A stretch of DNA of 36,980 nucleotides from Labilithrix sp. (GTDB taxonomy: Bacteria; Myxococcota_A; Polyangia; Polyangiales; Polyangiaceae): assembly GCA_019637225.1 (NCBI GenBank), contig JAHBWC010000079.1, forward strand, positions 1 to 36,980, written 5' to 3'. A program made the translations under genes and the position numbers. Positions within the stretch are counted from its first letter, which is position 1; each line of letters starts with the position of its first letter. Shown piece by piece: positions 8,188-16,838 of the stretch. The notes below the pieces were generated by a model. The model worked only from the letters and a program-made list of their open reading frames with translations. It did no database searches and had not been told where the DNA came from.

Positions 8188-11100
8188 TCAGAGCGCGACC
8201 ATGCTCCGGCGAAGCGCGGTCGTCTCGCTCTGGAGCGCGAACGACGCGAGGTCCTTGCTCGACGCTCGCGCGAAGACGGCGGCGAGCGCCGGCGCGCCGG
8301 GGACGCGGAGCGCCTCGGCGAGCGCCGCGTCGGTCGGCGCGATCGCGTCGAGCGACGCGCGGAGGCTCCCCGAGAGCAGGAAGGCCGCGCGCGCCTCCGT
8401 CGCGAGGACGGCCTCGGCGAACGCGGCTTCGTCGACCGCCGGGGCGCGCTCGAGAGAGGGCTCGAGCTCCTCGAGCAGCCGCCGCCTCTTCCGGTCGATC
8501 GCGCGGCGCGCCCGCAGCTCGAAGTCCTCGACCAGCGGCGCGATGCGATCGTCCGGGCGCGCGGAGAAGCGCGGCGCGACCTGACGAGCGAACGCCACGA
8601 GCAGCGCGAGCACCTCGTGCGAGCCGAGCGCGCCGAGCCAGGGAACACCGAGCGCGATGCGGGCCATCGGACGCGCGAGGGCCGCGAGCGCGTGCGCGTC
8701 CGTCGACGAGCCGAGCGACGCCGGCACGATCACCCAGGTCGCGTCCTCGCACGCGACGGCCGGGACGGCGATCTGCTCGGACACGGCGAGCTCGACGTCG
8801 ACGAGCTCGAAGGCCCGCACCACCCGGTCGAAGAGCGGACGAAGCGGGTGCGCCGCGCGCGGCTTGACGCGGTCACGCGTCGAGGCGCCCTGATCCGAGA
8901 GCCCGACGCGCGCGAGCTTGCCGGCGAGCTGCGCCGCGAGCGCCGCGACGTCCCAGACGGGATGACGTCCGAGACCGCCCGGCATCACGGCCTTGCGGAG
9001 CGACGCGGCCGAGAGGCCTTCGATCGATCCGAGGCTCCGGCTCCGAGCGTCGAGCTCCGCCTGCTCCGCGGAGCCGAGGTCGGCGGCGACGGCGCGCAGC
9101 TCACGGGCGATCCACTGCTCGGTCGTGCGCCCGCCTCCGGCGAGCGAGCTCTCGAACAAGCGGAGGAGCCCCGCGTCGATCGGAGCGCGGCGAGACGGCG
9201 AGACGATGACGGGCGCGAGCGCCGTGGCGGCCGCCTCGTGGCGTCCAGTGGCCGCGAGCGATCGCGCAAGCGCGACGCGGGCGTCGTCGCGCGTGTCGTC
9301 CGCGCGCAGCGCCTCCTCGAATCGCTCGACCGCGTCGTCGTGGCGTCCCAGGTCGAGCTCGACGAGGCCGAGGCTGACGAGCCACGTCGGATCGATCGCG
9401 CGCTCGCCTTCGTGCGCGCGAGCGACCGCGCGCGACAGGACACGCGCCAGCGCGTCGCGGTCGGCGCCCGCGGCGGCGCGGACGCGCTCGAGCATCGCGG
9501 CGTCGGGCGAGAGCGACGCCGCCTCGACGAGCGCGCCCTCGGCGCCGGCGACGTCGCCCACGGTGCGCCGCGCCTCGGCGAGCTCGAGCAGCGCCCGGAG
9601 GCGCTCGGCGGGCGCGGTCTCGCCGATCACGAGGCGCCCGAGGAGCGTGGCGCGCTCGTCCTTCGAGACGGCGTCGCCGAGGTCGAGCAGGCCCCGGAGC
9701 GCGCGGGGGTCGTGCGGATCGATCTCGAGCGCCGCGCGGAGCTCCGCCTCCGCGAGCGCCGGCTGGTTCATCACGCGCCGGTAGATGCTCGCGCGGCCGA
9801 CGAGGGCGACGAGCTTCTCGGCGCGCTCGCTGGTCGCGCTGACGGTCTCGGCGAGCGCGGTCAGCGCCTTGTCCCACGCGCGCTGGCCGATGAAGAGCTC
9901 TGCGAGGAGGAAGAGCGAGGGCACGTGGGTCGGCGCGACGTCGCGGACACGCTCGAGCGCCGAGATGGCGAGCAGCGGCTCCGCGAGGTCGTTCTTGGCG
10001 ACCTCGGCGAGCTCCGACGCGATCGGGACGATCGCCTCCGGGCTCTTCGCCTCCGCCAGCGCGTCACCGAGGACGCGCGCGAGGTCGGCGAACGCTCCGC
10101 GGCTCCGCTGGAGCGCGGAGAGGCGCGCGGCCGTCTGCACCTCCTCGGGATCGGACCGGAGCGCCTGCTCGAGGAGCTCGGCGGCGACGACTTGGTCGCC
10201 ACGCGCCGCGCACAGGTCGGCGGCGTCGCGCAGGAGCTCGGCCCGCGCATTCTTGTCGCAAACCAGTCCGGCGAGCGCGCGCGCCGAGGCGATCGCCGCG
10301 TCGTCGTCGTCGAGCTCGACGGCGATCTCGGCCAGGAGACACGCCGCGGTGAGGCTCGCCGGATCGGCCGCGAGCGCGAGCTTGCAATGCGCGCCGGCCT
10401 CCCGCGTCTCGCCGGAGCGACGAAGCAGCCGCGCGACGTCGAGGTGCAAGAGGAGCCGCTCGGTGTCGTCGGCGGCGCTCTCCACCCGGCGGAGGACCGC
10501 GCGCGTCGACGCGCGGAGCGCGGCCTCGTCGCCGGCGAGCACGCGCGCGCGAGCCCGGTGCACGAGGCAATCGAGGCCCGGCGCGTCCGCCGCGCCGAGC
10601 GCGAGCAGCCGCTCCCACGGCTCGTAGTCATCGCTCTCGGGCAGGGTCCAGGCGACGAGCGAGGCGAGCCCCTCGAGCGCGCGGCTCCCGAGCACGCCGC
10701 TCGGGTAGGCGTCGGCCGCGAGCGCGAGCGCGTTGGCGAGCTGCGGGGCAGAGCCCGCCCGACGCGCGAGCCGCTCCGCCGTCCGGAGCGTGGCGAAGTC
10801 GCGCGCGCCCGTCGCGAGGAGCGGCTCCGCGCTGCCGGCGTCGCCGGCGTCGATCGCGCGCACCGCCGCGGCGAGCGGCGAGACGACCGCGCGCGAGGTC
10901 TCGCCCAGCTCGACGCGCGCGCCGATCCGCGCGAGGCGCTCGGCCAACAGGGCCTCGTCCGGCATCCCCTCTCTCGCGCGCTCGTAAGCCGCGACGGCGT
11001 CGGCGTCACGACCTCGACCCTCGTCGAGCTCCGCGGCGCGGACGAAGAGGAGCGCGCGGGCGCTCGGCGAGCTCGCGCGCTCGGCGAGCTCCGCGAGGCC

Positions 11101-13302
11101 GGCGCGCAGGCGATCCTCGTCGCCGAGCGCCACCAGCGCCGCGAGCGACGCGGCGCGCACGGCCGGATCGTCCGCCTGCTCCGGCGAGAGCGTCGCGAGC
11201 GCGGTGAGCGCGCGATCGGGCGTGCGCAGGCGACTCGAGCGCACGTCGGCCTCGGCGAGCACGAGCGCGACCGCTTCGGGTCCGCCGCCCGCGGCGGCCG
11301 CGCGACGCGCGAGCGTGTCGGCCACGCGATCCCAGCGCGACGCGGCGGCGTGGAGGCGCGTCACCACTTCCCTGGCGCGCGCGGCGACGGCCGGCTCGGC
11401 CTCGAGCTCCTCGGCGAGCGCGAGCGCGCGCTCGGGATCGACCGACCCGAGCGCCTCGGCCGCCCGCAGGCGGAGCTCCGCGCGGGCGGTGGGGTCCGCG
11501 GTGACGTCCGCTTGGGCGTTGAGCGCCCGCGCGAGCGCCGCCGCGTCGCCGGCGCGCGTGGCCACCGAGGCGAGCCCGAGGATCGCGCTGAGCCGCGCGG
11601 GCTCGAGCGCGAGGATCGCCTCGTAGACGCGCGCGGCCTTTCGAGCGTCACCCGCGACGTCGTCCGTGAGCCATGCGAGCTTCTCGAGCAGGTAAATCTT
11701 GGCGTCTGGATCCTTCGTCGCGCGGATCGCCTGCTCGTAGAGCCGGACGCGCTCGTCCACGACGTCTCCGAGCGCCGCCGGGGCGAGCCGCTCCGCCAGC
11801 GCGTCGTACACGCCGGGCGCCGTGGGCGCGGTGAGCCACGCCGCCTCGCGCTGCTTCGCGGCGTCCGCTTCCCGACCGCCGGCCCGCGCAGCGTCCGCCG
11901 ACGTCAGGAGCGCGCGTGCCTTCTTCGCCGGGTCGTCGGTCCGCGCGCCCTCGCGCATCCAGAGCACCGCGCGCGCCTCGTGGCGCTCTGCGGCGCAGAG
12001 GAGGCGGTCGAGGTCCTCGAGCAGCGTCCCGTCGTCGGGCTCGAGGACGCGCGCGCGCTCGAGCGCGAGCACGGCGGCGTCGGTCTCCCCCGCTCGCTCG
12101 GCCGACGTGGCGATCGCGCGGAGCGCCACGAGCTCCTCGCGCGGATCGTCGATCGAACGGAGCGTCGCCTTGCGCGCGCGGAGCGCGTCGCCGTGGCGGC
12201 CTTCGTCGTCGTAGAGCCGCGCGAGCTCCTCGCTCACGCGCACGTCGACCAGCGCCGACGTCGGAGCGCGGCCGTGCGCGCGCTCGAGGACCTTCAGGAT
12301 CCGGACGCGGTCGCTGCCGGCGCGGAGATGCGCGAGCGCGGCGTCGAGCTCGAGGCGGGCGGCGCGGGCCTCGTCCGCCTCGAGGCTCGCCTCGGACTCG
12401 AGGAGGCCCGCGAGGCGCGCGTCGTCGCGATGGTAGACGGCGTGATCGACGAACGCCGCGCGCACCGGGCCGATCCCGGGCGCGAGGTCGAGCGCCCGGA
12501 GGAGCGCGGCGCGCGCTCCCGCGACATCGGAGAGCCGCCGATCGACGAGGAGCGCGCGCTCGACGTGGAGCCACGCGGCCGCCTCGTCGTTCTTCGCCAG
12601 CTCCGCGAGCCGTCCGAGCAGCTCCGCGCGCTCGGCGTGACGATCCGTGCGATCGAGCGCCGACTCCGCGCCGTAGAGCGCGCCCGCGTGCTCGGGGACG
12701 AGCGCGAGCGCATCGCTCCACGCCGCTACCGAGTCGTCGGTGACGCCGCTCTTCGCCTCGAGCAAGCGCGCGCGCTCGCACGACCAGTCGGCGCGCGTCG
12801 ACTCGCTCGACGCACGCGCCACGAGCTCGGCGACGTGCGCGAGCTGCGCGTCGACGTCTCCTCGACCGAGACGGAGCGCGCGCAGCATCGCGTGCGCCGC
12901 GGGCGCGTGCTCGCGCACCTGGGCGGCCGCCGTCGCCTCCTCGACCGCCGCGTCCGAGCGGCCGCGCGCGAGCTCGGCGCGCGCAAGCTCGAGCCTCGCG
13001 CGGAGCTCGCCGACCGGATCGCCGGTCTTCGCGGCGACGAACGCGCGGAGGCGCCCGAGCTCCGCGTCGTCGCTCTCGGCCGGCGAGGCCCCCGCGTGGA
13101 TCTCGTCGGGCCTCGGCAGACGCGCGCGAGGCCGAAGGAGCGGCGGCGACACGACGCCGTGGGTCCCTGTCAGCATCGCGATGTTCTGCGCGCTCGCCGC
13201 CGCGGCGATGATCGAGGCGCGGTTGTCGTCGACGTCGACGAGGTCCTCGGAGCTCAGCTCCACCACGGTATCCGGCGCCGGCCCCGGCTTGGATCCACGC
13301 AT
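8188..13302 (-). CDS. Giant tetratricopeptide-repeat protein (1704 aa)
   Basis: A cytoplasmic-looking protein with no signal peptide. After a 90-residue low-complexity N-terminus (with VVELSSEDLVDVDDNRAS) it is built almost wholly of Ala/Leu/Arg/Glu-rich helix pairs with TPR signatures such as AALEIDPHDPRALRGL, AAARAVELDLGRHDDAVERF-like and LALEPARLSAILGLASVA, spread from about 100 to 1350. The last 300 residues are different and may be a separate domain (HPLRPLFDRVVRAFELVDVE, ALGVPWLGALGSHEVLALL). Proteins of this size and pattern recur in myxobacteria; a scaffold or partner-binding role is inferred. The 39-nt spacing to the Spx-like gene on the same strand may mean co-transcription. The opposite strand is open for 1883 codons only because of base composition. 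Confidence 0.85.
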   Translation of the reverse strand: MRGSKPGPAPDTVVELSSEDLVDVDDNRASIIAAAASAQNIAMLTGTHGVVSPPLLRPRARLPRPDEIHAGASPAESDDAELGRLRAFVAAKTGDPVGELRARLELARAELARGRSDAAVEEATAAAQVREHAPAAHAMLRALRLGRGDVDAQLAHVAELVARASSESTRADWSCERARLLEAKSGVTDDSVAAWSDALALVPEHAGALYGAESALDRTDRHAERAELLGRLAELAKNDEAAAWLHVERALLVDRRLSDVAGARAALLRALDLAPGIGPVRAAFVDHAVYHRDDARLAGLLESEASLEADEARAARLELDAALAHLRAGSDRVRILKVLERAHGRAPTSALVDVRVSEELARLYDDEGRHGDALRARKATLRSIDDPREELVALRAIATSAERAGETDAAVLALERARVLEPDDGTLLEDLDRLLCAAERHEARAVLWMREGARTDDPAKKARALLTSADAARAGGREADAAKQREAAWLTAPTAPGVYDALAERLAPAALGDVVDERVRLYEQAIRATKDPDAKIYLLEKLAWLTDDVAGDARKAARVYEAILALEPARLSAILGLASVATRAGDAAALARALNAQADVTADPTARAELRLRAAEALGSVDPERALALAEELEAEPAVAARAREVVTRLHAAASRWDRVADTLARRAAAAGGGPEAVALVLAEADVRSSRLRTPDRALTALATLSPEQADDPAVRAASLAALVALGDEDRLRAGLAELAERASSPSARALLFVRAAELDEGRGRDADAVAAYERAREGMPDEALLAERLARIGARVELGETSRAVVSPLAAAVRAIDAGDAGSAEPLLATGARDFATLRTAERLARRAGSAPQLANALALAADAYPSGVLGSRALEGLASLVAWTLPESDDYEPWERLLALGAADAPGLDCLVHRARARVLAGDEAALRASTRAVLRRVESAADDTERLLLHLDVARLLRRSGETREAGAHCKLALAADPASLTAACLLAEIAVELDDDDAAIASARALAGLVCDKNARAELLRDAADLCAARGDQVVAAELLEQALRSDPEEVQTAARLSALQRSRGAFADLARVLGDALAEAKSPEAIVPIASELAEVAKNDLAEPLLAISALERVRDVAPTHVPSLFLLAELFIGQRAWDKALTALAETVSATSERAEKLVALVGRASIYRRVMNQPALAEAELRAALEIDPHDPRALRGLLDLGDAVSKDERATLLGRLVIGETAPAERLRALLELAEARRTVGDVAGAEGALVEAASLSPDAAMLERVRAAAGADRDALARVLSRAVARAHEGERAIDPTWLVSLGLVELDLGRHDDAVERFEEALRADDTRDDARVALARSLAATGRHEAAATALAPVIVSPSRRAPIDAGLLRLFESSLAGGGRTTEQWIARELRAVAADLGSAEQAELDARSRSLGSIEGLSAASLRKAVMPGGLGRHPVWDVAALAAQLAGKLARVGLSDQGASTRDRVKPRAAHPLRPLFDRVVRAFELVDVELAVSEQIAVPAVACEDATWVIVPASLGSSTDAHALAALARPMARIALGVPWLGALGSHEVLALLVAFARQVAPRFSARPDDRIAPLVEDFELRARRAIDRKRRRLLEELEPSLERAPAVDEAAFAEAVLATEARAAFLLSGSLRASLDAIAPTDAALAEALRVPGAPALAAVFARASSKDLASFALQSETTALRRSMVAL

Positions 13303-13337
13303 GGGCCTCAGGGTAACACCTAGGCTAAGATGGACGG

Positions 13338-13895
13338 GTGCGCCGCGCTGATGGACGTGTGGGAGAGTCTCGGTCGTCTCGGCCCCTCGGCCTCTACCTC
13401 GCCGCTTCGCTCGGTTGGGTAGGGCTCCTGCTGAGCGGGTGCTCCGGCGCCGAGGCCCAGGATGTGCTCGGCGGCGCCTCCTCGAGCGGCGCCTCCTCGA
13501 GCGGCGCCTCCTCGAGCGGCGCGTCGAGCGGGACGTCGGGCGCGGCCGGCTCGTCGGGGGCGAACGGCAACAACTGCGAGTCCGAGGTCGAGCCGAACGA
13601 CAAGAAGGGCGAGGCCAACGTGCTCCGCCCCGCGCGCTGCGGCTCCGTCTCCGGCGACGACGAGAAGGACTTCCTCACGTTCCGTCTCAAGCCGGACACG
13701 AAGACGATGTCGATCAACTTCACCGGCAGAGTTCGACTGCGCGTCGACGTGAAAGGTCGCGACACGGTCGAGCTCACTCCGGAGAGCGCCGGCATCGTCC
13801 CGTTCGTCACCGGCGAGGACTACATGATCGAGGTCACGTCGCTCACCGACAGCGACGCCGAGGTCAAGTGGCGCGTCGAGGTCGTCGAGAAGTAG
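13338..13895 (+). CDS. Lipoprotein with Gly-Ala-Ser repeats and a C-terminal beta domain
   Basis: 185 residues. The N-terminus MRRADGRVGESRSSRPLGLY precedes the hydrophobic LAASLGWVGLLLSGC, whose LSGC is a good lipobox; an internal start cannot be excluded. A repeated GASSS linker follows (three identical 15-nt units), then a compact domain from NNCESEVEPNDKKGEAN onward. The EPNDKKGEAN element resembles the start of bacterial pre-peptidase C-terminal (PPC) domains, which bear EPNdt..A; the strands DFLTFRLKPDTKTMSINF and VRLRVDVKGRDTVEL fit that reading. Likely a surface lipoprotein. It is divergent from the giant TPR gene with 35 nt between the starts. Confidence 0.8.
   Translation: MRRADGRVGESRSSRPLGLYLAASLGWVGLLLSGCSGAEAQDVLGGASSSGASSSGASSSGASSGTSGAAGSSGANGNNCESEVEPNDKKGEANVLRPARCGSVSGDDEKDFLTFRLKPDTKTMSINFTGRVRLRVDVKGRDTVELTPESAGIVPFVTGEDYMIEVTSLTDSDAEVKWRVEVVEK
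13473..13517 (+). repeat. Three identical 15-nt tandem repeats coding GASSS
   Basis: Unit ggcgcctcctcgagc three times without a mismatch, followed by a partial variant (ggcgcgtcgagc). It lengthens the flexible linker between the lipid anchor and the folded domain, and its perfect identity marks it as slippage-prone. Confidence 0.95.
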
Positions 13896-13913
13896 CCGCC
13901 CTTCTCCGAGCTG

Positions 13914-13928
13914 CCATGCACGGCATGG
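13914..13928. terminator. Candidate hairpin between convergent genes
   Basis: ccatgc and gcatgg pair perfectly around an acg loop, between the stop of the lipoprotein (13895) and the stop of the VOC gene (13962). No T-run follows on either strand, so it would be a weak or Rho-assisted, possibly bidirectional terminator. Confidence 0.3.
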
Positions 13929-13961
13929 AGGGCAGGAGTGGCGCCCCCCCTCCCGCGTGGC

Positions 13962-14405
13962 TCAGCGCTCCTTCGTACCGCTTCGACCTCGCTCCGTTCG
14001 TTCGCCGATGATGCAGAACCCGTTGCCGAACGGGTCGCTGCAGAACGCGACGGGCTTCGGTCCTTGCGTCCGGAACTCGCGTTCGATCGTGCCGCCTGCT
14101 GCGGTCACCTTCGCCAACACGGCGTCCAGATCGCGAACGTGAACGTCGATGTGGACCGGCGTCCAGTGCCTCTCGTAGCGGCGCACGTCTTCGCCACCGG
14201 GTGAGCTCTTCGTGCGCGGAGCCTTCTCGTGCATGCACACGGTGACGTTGTTGGCATCGAGCACGGCCATCGTCGGGAACGGTCTGGCGGTCTCGACGAA
14301 TCCGAACGCGGACTCGTAGAACGAGAGACCCGCCTCGAGGTCCGGGACGTCGATGCTGACGTGGACACTGGCCCGGACATCCTCGCTGGGGCTATTGCGA
14401 GCCAT
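13962..14405 (-). CDS. VOC family (glyoxalase/bleomycin-resistance-like) protein
   Basis: 147 residues. Two VOC beta-alpha-beta modules can be seen: VHVSIDVPDLEAGLSFYESA with FGF in the first and VHIDVHVRDLDAVLAKVTAAGG with a C-terminal AFCSDPFGNGFCIIGE in the second. The DPFGNGFCI ending is the classic family signature. Family knowledge: members are metal-dependent lyases, isomerases, dioxygenases or binding proteins; the substrate is unknown. Its start overlaps the stop of the SRPBCC gene by one base (TGATG), so it is translationally coupled. It forms the last gene of an arsR - SRPBCC - VOC operon. Confidence 0.85.
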   Translation of the reverse strand: MARNSPSEDVRASVHVSIDVPDLEAGLSFYESAFGFVETARPFPTMAVLDANNVTVCMHEKAPRTKSSPGGEDVRRYERHWTPVHIDVHVRDLDAVLAKVTAAGGTIEREFRTQGPKPVAFCSDPFGNGFCIIGERTERGRSGTKER

Positions 14406-14884
14406 CAGACGCCTCCGCGGCTCGAGAGGCTCTCCAGGCGCGCGTACGACGCCTCCATCCCGTGCTCCATGCCCGTCGCGAGCATCGCCTCGCGCGTCGC
14501 TGCGTCGGGGAGCGTCATGCGCATCGTCATGAGCGTTCCGGAGCCCTCCGCGGTGAACGTGGTGACGATCCGGTTGTCCGGCGTGGGGTCAGGCAGATGC
14601 ATCCGCTCGACGTGGACGATCCGGTGCGGCGCATCGAGCTCGATGATCTCGCCGGTCAGGGAGAAGCCGCCGCCTTTGCCGTCGGACCACTCGTAGCGGA
14701 TCTTCCCTCCGGACTTGGCCTCGTTGATACAGACCGGCATCGTCCAGCCGTCGGGCCCGAGCAGCCATTGCTGGATGAGCTCCGGATCCATGTGCGCGCG
14801 ATAGACCGCTTCGGGGGGCGCCTCGAACCGCCTCTTCACGACGACGAACGTCTCCCCTTCGGTCTCCAGAGTCAGCTTGCTCAT
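14405..14884 (-). CDS. SRPBCC (AHSA1-type START-like) protein
   Basis: 159 residues. The family's opening VVVKRRFEAPPEAVYRAHMD and QQWLLGPDGW are present, followed by GGKIRYEWSDGKGGGFSLTG and the C-terminal helix ATREAMLATGMEHGMEASYA. This is the AHSA1 branch, hydrophobic-cavity binding proteins often paired with ArsR regulators. Function in these small operons is usually unknown (stress or xenobiotic response has been suggested). Its ATG overlaps the stop of the arsR gene by four bases and its stop overlaps the VOC start, which shows a tightly coupled three-gene unit. Confidence 0.9.
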   Translation of the reverse strand: MSKLTLETEGETFVVVKRRFEAPPEAVYRAHMDPELIQQWLLGPDGWTMPVCINEAKSGGKIRYEWSDGKGGGFSLTGEIIELDAPHRIVHVERMHLPDPTPDNRIVTTFTAEGSGTLMTMRMTLPDAATREAMLATGMEHGMEASYARLESLSSRGGV

Positions 14885-15225
14885 GTCTGCGTGTCCCTTC
14901 TTCCTTGTCGTTTCGCCAGGACCTGATCGAGGCGTTGGTAGTTCCGCTCCAGCGCGTTGCGGAGCATGTCGAGGTACTCGTCGAGCGCGGCCAGGCCGCC
15001 CGATGCGAGGCGGCAGGGGCGCTTGGTGCCGTCGACGCGCTGGACGATCAGGCCGGCGTCGGCGAGCACCTTGATGTGACGCGAGATCGCCGGCTGCGAG
15101 ACCGTGAAGGGCTCGGCCAGCTCGTTGACCGTGGCCTCACCTTTCGCGAGGCGGGCAAGGATGGCACGCCTCGTCGGGTCCGACAGGGCCGCCAACGTCA
15201 CGTCCAAGGAGCGCTGCGCCTGCAT
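14881..15225 (-). CDS. ArsR-family winged-helix repressor
   Basis: 114 residues from ATG at 15225; the frame stays open upstream but without a plausible protein. The ArsR core is plain: TLAALSDPTRRAILARLAKG, then EATVNELAEPFTVSQPAISR as recognition helix region, HIKVLADAGLIVQRVDGTKR and a C-terminal dimer helix with LERNYQRLDQVL. The metal-binding ELCVCDL box of classical ArsR is not present (VNELAEPF instead), so the signal is unlikely to be arsenic. It leads the SRPBCC - VOC operon and probably represses it together with itself through the palindrome just upstream. Confidence 0.92.
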   Translation of the reverse strand: MQAQRSLDVTLAALSDPTRRAILARLAKGEATVNELAEPFTVSQPAISRHIKVLADAGLIVQRVDGTKRPCRLASGGLAALDEYLDMLRNALERNYQRLDQVLAKRQGRRDTQT

Positions 15226-15248
15226 CTCGAGAGAGAGAATAACACCAA

Positions 15249-15260
15249 CGTTATATAACG
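15249..15260. promoter_or_regulatory. Palindrome upstream of arsR (candidate operator)
   Basis: cgttatataacg is a perfect 12-nt palindrome 24 nt upstream of the arsR start codon, AT-rich in an otherwise GC-rich region. Its AT core could serve as a -10 box on the minus strand, so the regulator bound there would block the promoter. Operator role is inferred from position and symmetry. Confidence 0.45.
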
Positions 15261-15404
15261 CAAGGGCGATATTTGCCACCGCCGCGCCTGCGGAAGCCGA
15301 TGAGCATGCCGATCGGCGCGCGCCATCAGGGCGGGCGGTGCTCGCGCTCGCGCGGAAGCGGGCGTCGTCGTCGCCCCTTCGTCGACGACGTGATCGCGAT
15401 CGCG

Positions 15405-16004
15405 CTACACCACGTCGGAGTTGTACCCACCGTTCGGAGTCACGAGGTTGAGCGAGAACGCGCCGAGCCAGAACGGCTTTTGCCACGTCTGGAAGAACCG
15501 GACGGTGTCGCTCGCGCTCAGCTCGTCGATGAGCACGCGGTGACGTCCGGCGGTGCGGAGGTAGATCAGCTTGGCGGCGCCGTGAAGGAGATCCCTCGTG
15601 TGCTGCGCGTCGCCCGGCCGTCCGAAGCGGCCGGACTCGTTGTCGATCACCCAGCAGCCCTTCGCGCCGCACCAGGACGGACCGCGCACGTACGTGTAGC
15701 GCATCTCGCCGGCGATCTTGATCCGACCACGCGCGGTATCCCTCGGTCCGTTGATCGCGTCGGACGGTCGTCCCAGCGTCGGGTGCCCCTGGGGACGCTG
15801 CCACGACTCCCAGCCGACCACGACCTGGTCGTCTCCGTTTACGTCGGGGACGACCGCCCAGATGTAGCGATAGAGACCGCTCAGCGTGTCGAGGACCTGG
15901 GCGTTGACCGTCTGGAGATACTGATTCGGAGTGTGCTCCCACCGTCGCGTGACATTGCCGAACGCTCGACCGGTTACGTTCCTCAGCACCCCGATATTCG
16001 GCAT
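15405..16004 (-). CDS. Hypothetical protein, not recognised
   Basis: 199 residues, no signal peptide and no membrane span. It is rich in aromatics (QYLQTVNAQVLDTLSGLYRY, GWESWQRPQG, YTYVRGPSWCGAKGCWV) and has a C-terminal stretch FFQTWQKPFWLGAFSLNL. A Cys pair lies in WCGAKGCW. The composition (N, Q, Y, W content) is unlike its Ala/Arg-rich neighbours, which may mean a different origin. It ends 180 nt from arsR on the same strand. I recognise no family; the coding call rests on sensible composition, an ATG start at 16004 and the lack of a competing ORF. Confidence 0.6.
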   Translation of the reverse strand: MPNIGVLRNVTGRAFGNVTRRWEHTPNQYLQTVNAQVLDTLSGLYRYIWAVVPDVNGDDQVVVGWESWQRPQGHPTLGRPSDAINGPRDTARGRIKIAGEMRYTYVRGPSWCGAKGCWVIDNESGRFGRPGDAQHTRDLLHGAAKLIYLRTAGRHRVLIDELSASDTVRFFQTWQKPFWLGAFSLNLVTPNGGYNSDVV

Positions 16005-16196
16005 TGGAGTCCCCCTTTCGAATCGACGGCCCGAGGAGAGCAGCTCTCGTCGTCATCGTCATCCCACCCAGGGGGTAATCGCTGTGTCGTGACGCGGACG
16101 GATCAGCCGAGCGCCGCGGGCGCGCGCCCGCAAGCCCGTGGCTCCGCGCAACGCCGCTCATTGCGACGCCCCCTACGTTCTGGTACCTGCGTCGCC

Positions 16197-16784
16197 ATGG
16201 CTCGTCGCGATCTCATCGGTTGCAGTGCAGCGCTGCTCCTCACGCTCTCCGGCTGTGCACCGGCGAAGCCGGCCGAGGCGGTCCTCGCGCGCTGGAGGGT
16301 GATCCCGTGGAGCGTGGCCAATCCCGAGATCACGAAGCAGCTCGAGAGCCGGCGCGTCGCGGACTCGATGAACGGGCACTTCACGCTGTCCCGCTACGAG
16401 GACGGCGAGCTGTGCGTCGTCGCCGAGCAGCCGACCGTCAGCAAGGCGCTCGCGGAGTCGAACAAGGATCTCTTTCGAATCGCCGTGGCGCAGGACGTCG
16501 ACGGTCTGAAGGACGCGGATCCCCCTCGCCTCGCCGCCGCTTCGGTCACGGTCAAGGGCACGTTCGCCTCCGTGCTCGGAGAAGGGACCGTCTCGGACGT
16601 CTGCTTCCGCGCCGCCGGGGGCCGCGTCATCGAACCGACGACCCAGTTTCTGCACATCGAGGTCGGACCGACGACGGACGGCAAGAAGAGCCGCATCATC
16701 TGGCAGCTGACCGATCCGAACGCGCCCGCGTCCCAGGAGCCGGCACCGCCTGGGCAAGTCAATCGAACGCGGAAGTTCAAGTAG
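16197..16784 (+). CDS. Lipoprotein of unknown function
   Basis: 195 residues from ATG at 16197; the open frame extends upstream but the signal peptide begins at this Met. MARRDLIGCSAALLLTLSGC is a lipoprotein signal with Cys20 in the LSGC lipobox. The mature part has an alpha/beta look (RWRVIPWSVANPEITKQL, GHFTLSRYEDGELCVV, VTVKGTFASVLGEGTVSDV) and a C-terminal disordered, Pro-rich end. No catalytic motif is seen. It is divergent from the unrecognised gene at 15405 with 192 nt between starts and converges with gvpK. Confidence 0.8.
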   Translation: MARRDLIGCSAALLLTLSGCAPAKPAEAVLARWRVIPWSVANPEITKQLESRRVADSMNGHFTLSRYEDGELCVVAEQPTVSKALAESNKDLFRIAVAQDVDGLKDADPPRLAAASVTVKGTFASVLGEGTVSDVCFRAAGGRVIEPTTQFLHIEVGPTTDGKKSRIIWQLTDPNAPASQEPAPPGQVNRTRKFK

Positions 16785-16812
16785 ACCGTCTCGCGCCGCC
16801 GCGAGGCGCGGT

Positions 16813-16829
16813 GCTCCGCTTCCCGGAGC
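16813..16829. terminator. Candidate GC-rich hairpin at the end of the gvp operon
   Basis: gctccg and cggagc form a 6-bp stem around cttcc, between the stop of the lipoprotein (16784) and the stop of gvpK (16839). With no T-run, it is a weak candidate for a terminator serving both convergent genes. Confidence 0.25.
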
Positions 16830-16838
16830 GCACGCGGC

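Noticed and set aside
7672..13323. Plus-strand open frame of 1883 codons
   Set aside because: It lies opposite the giant TPR gene, and its product is a monotonous Arg/Glu/Ala-rich string without domains; the TPR reading has repeats and normal composition.
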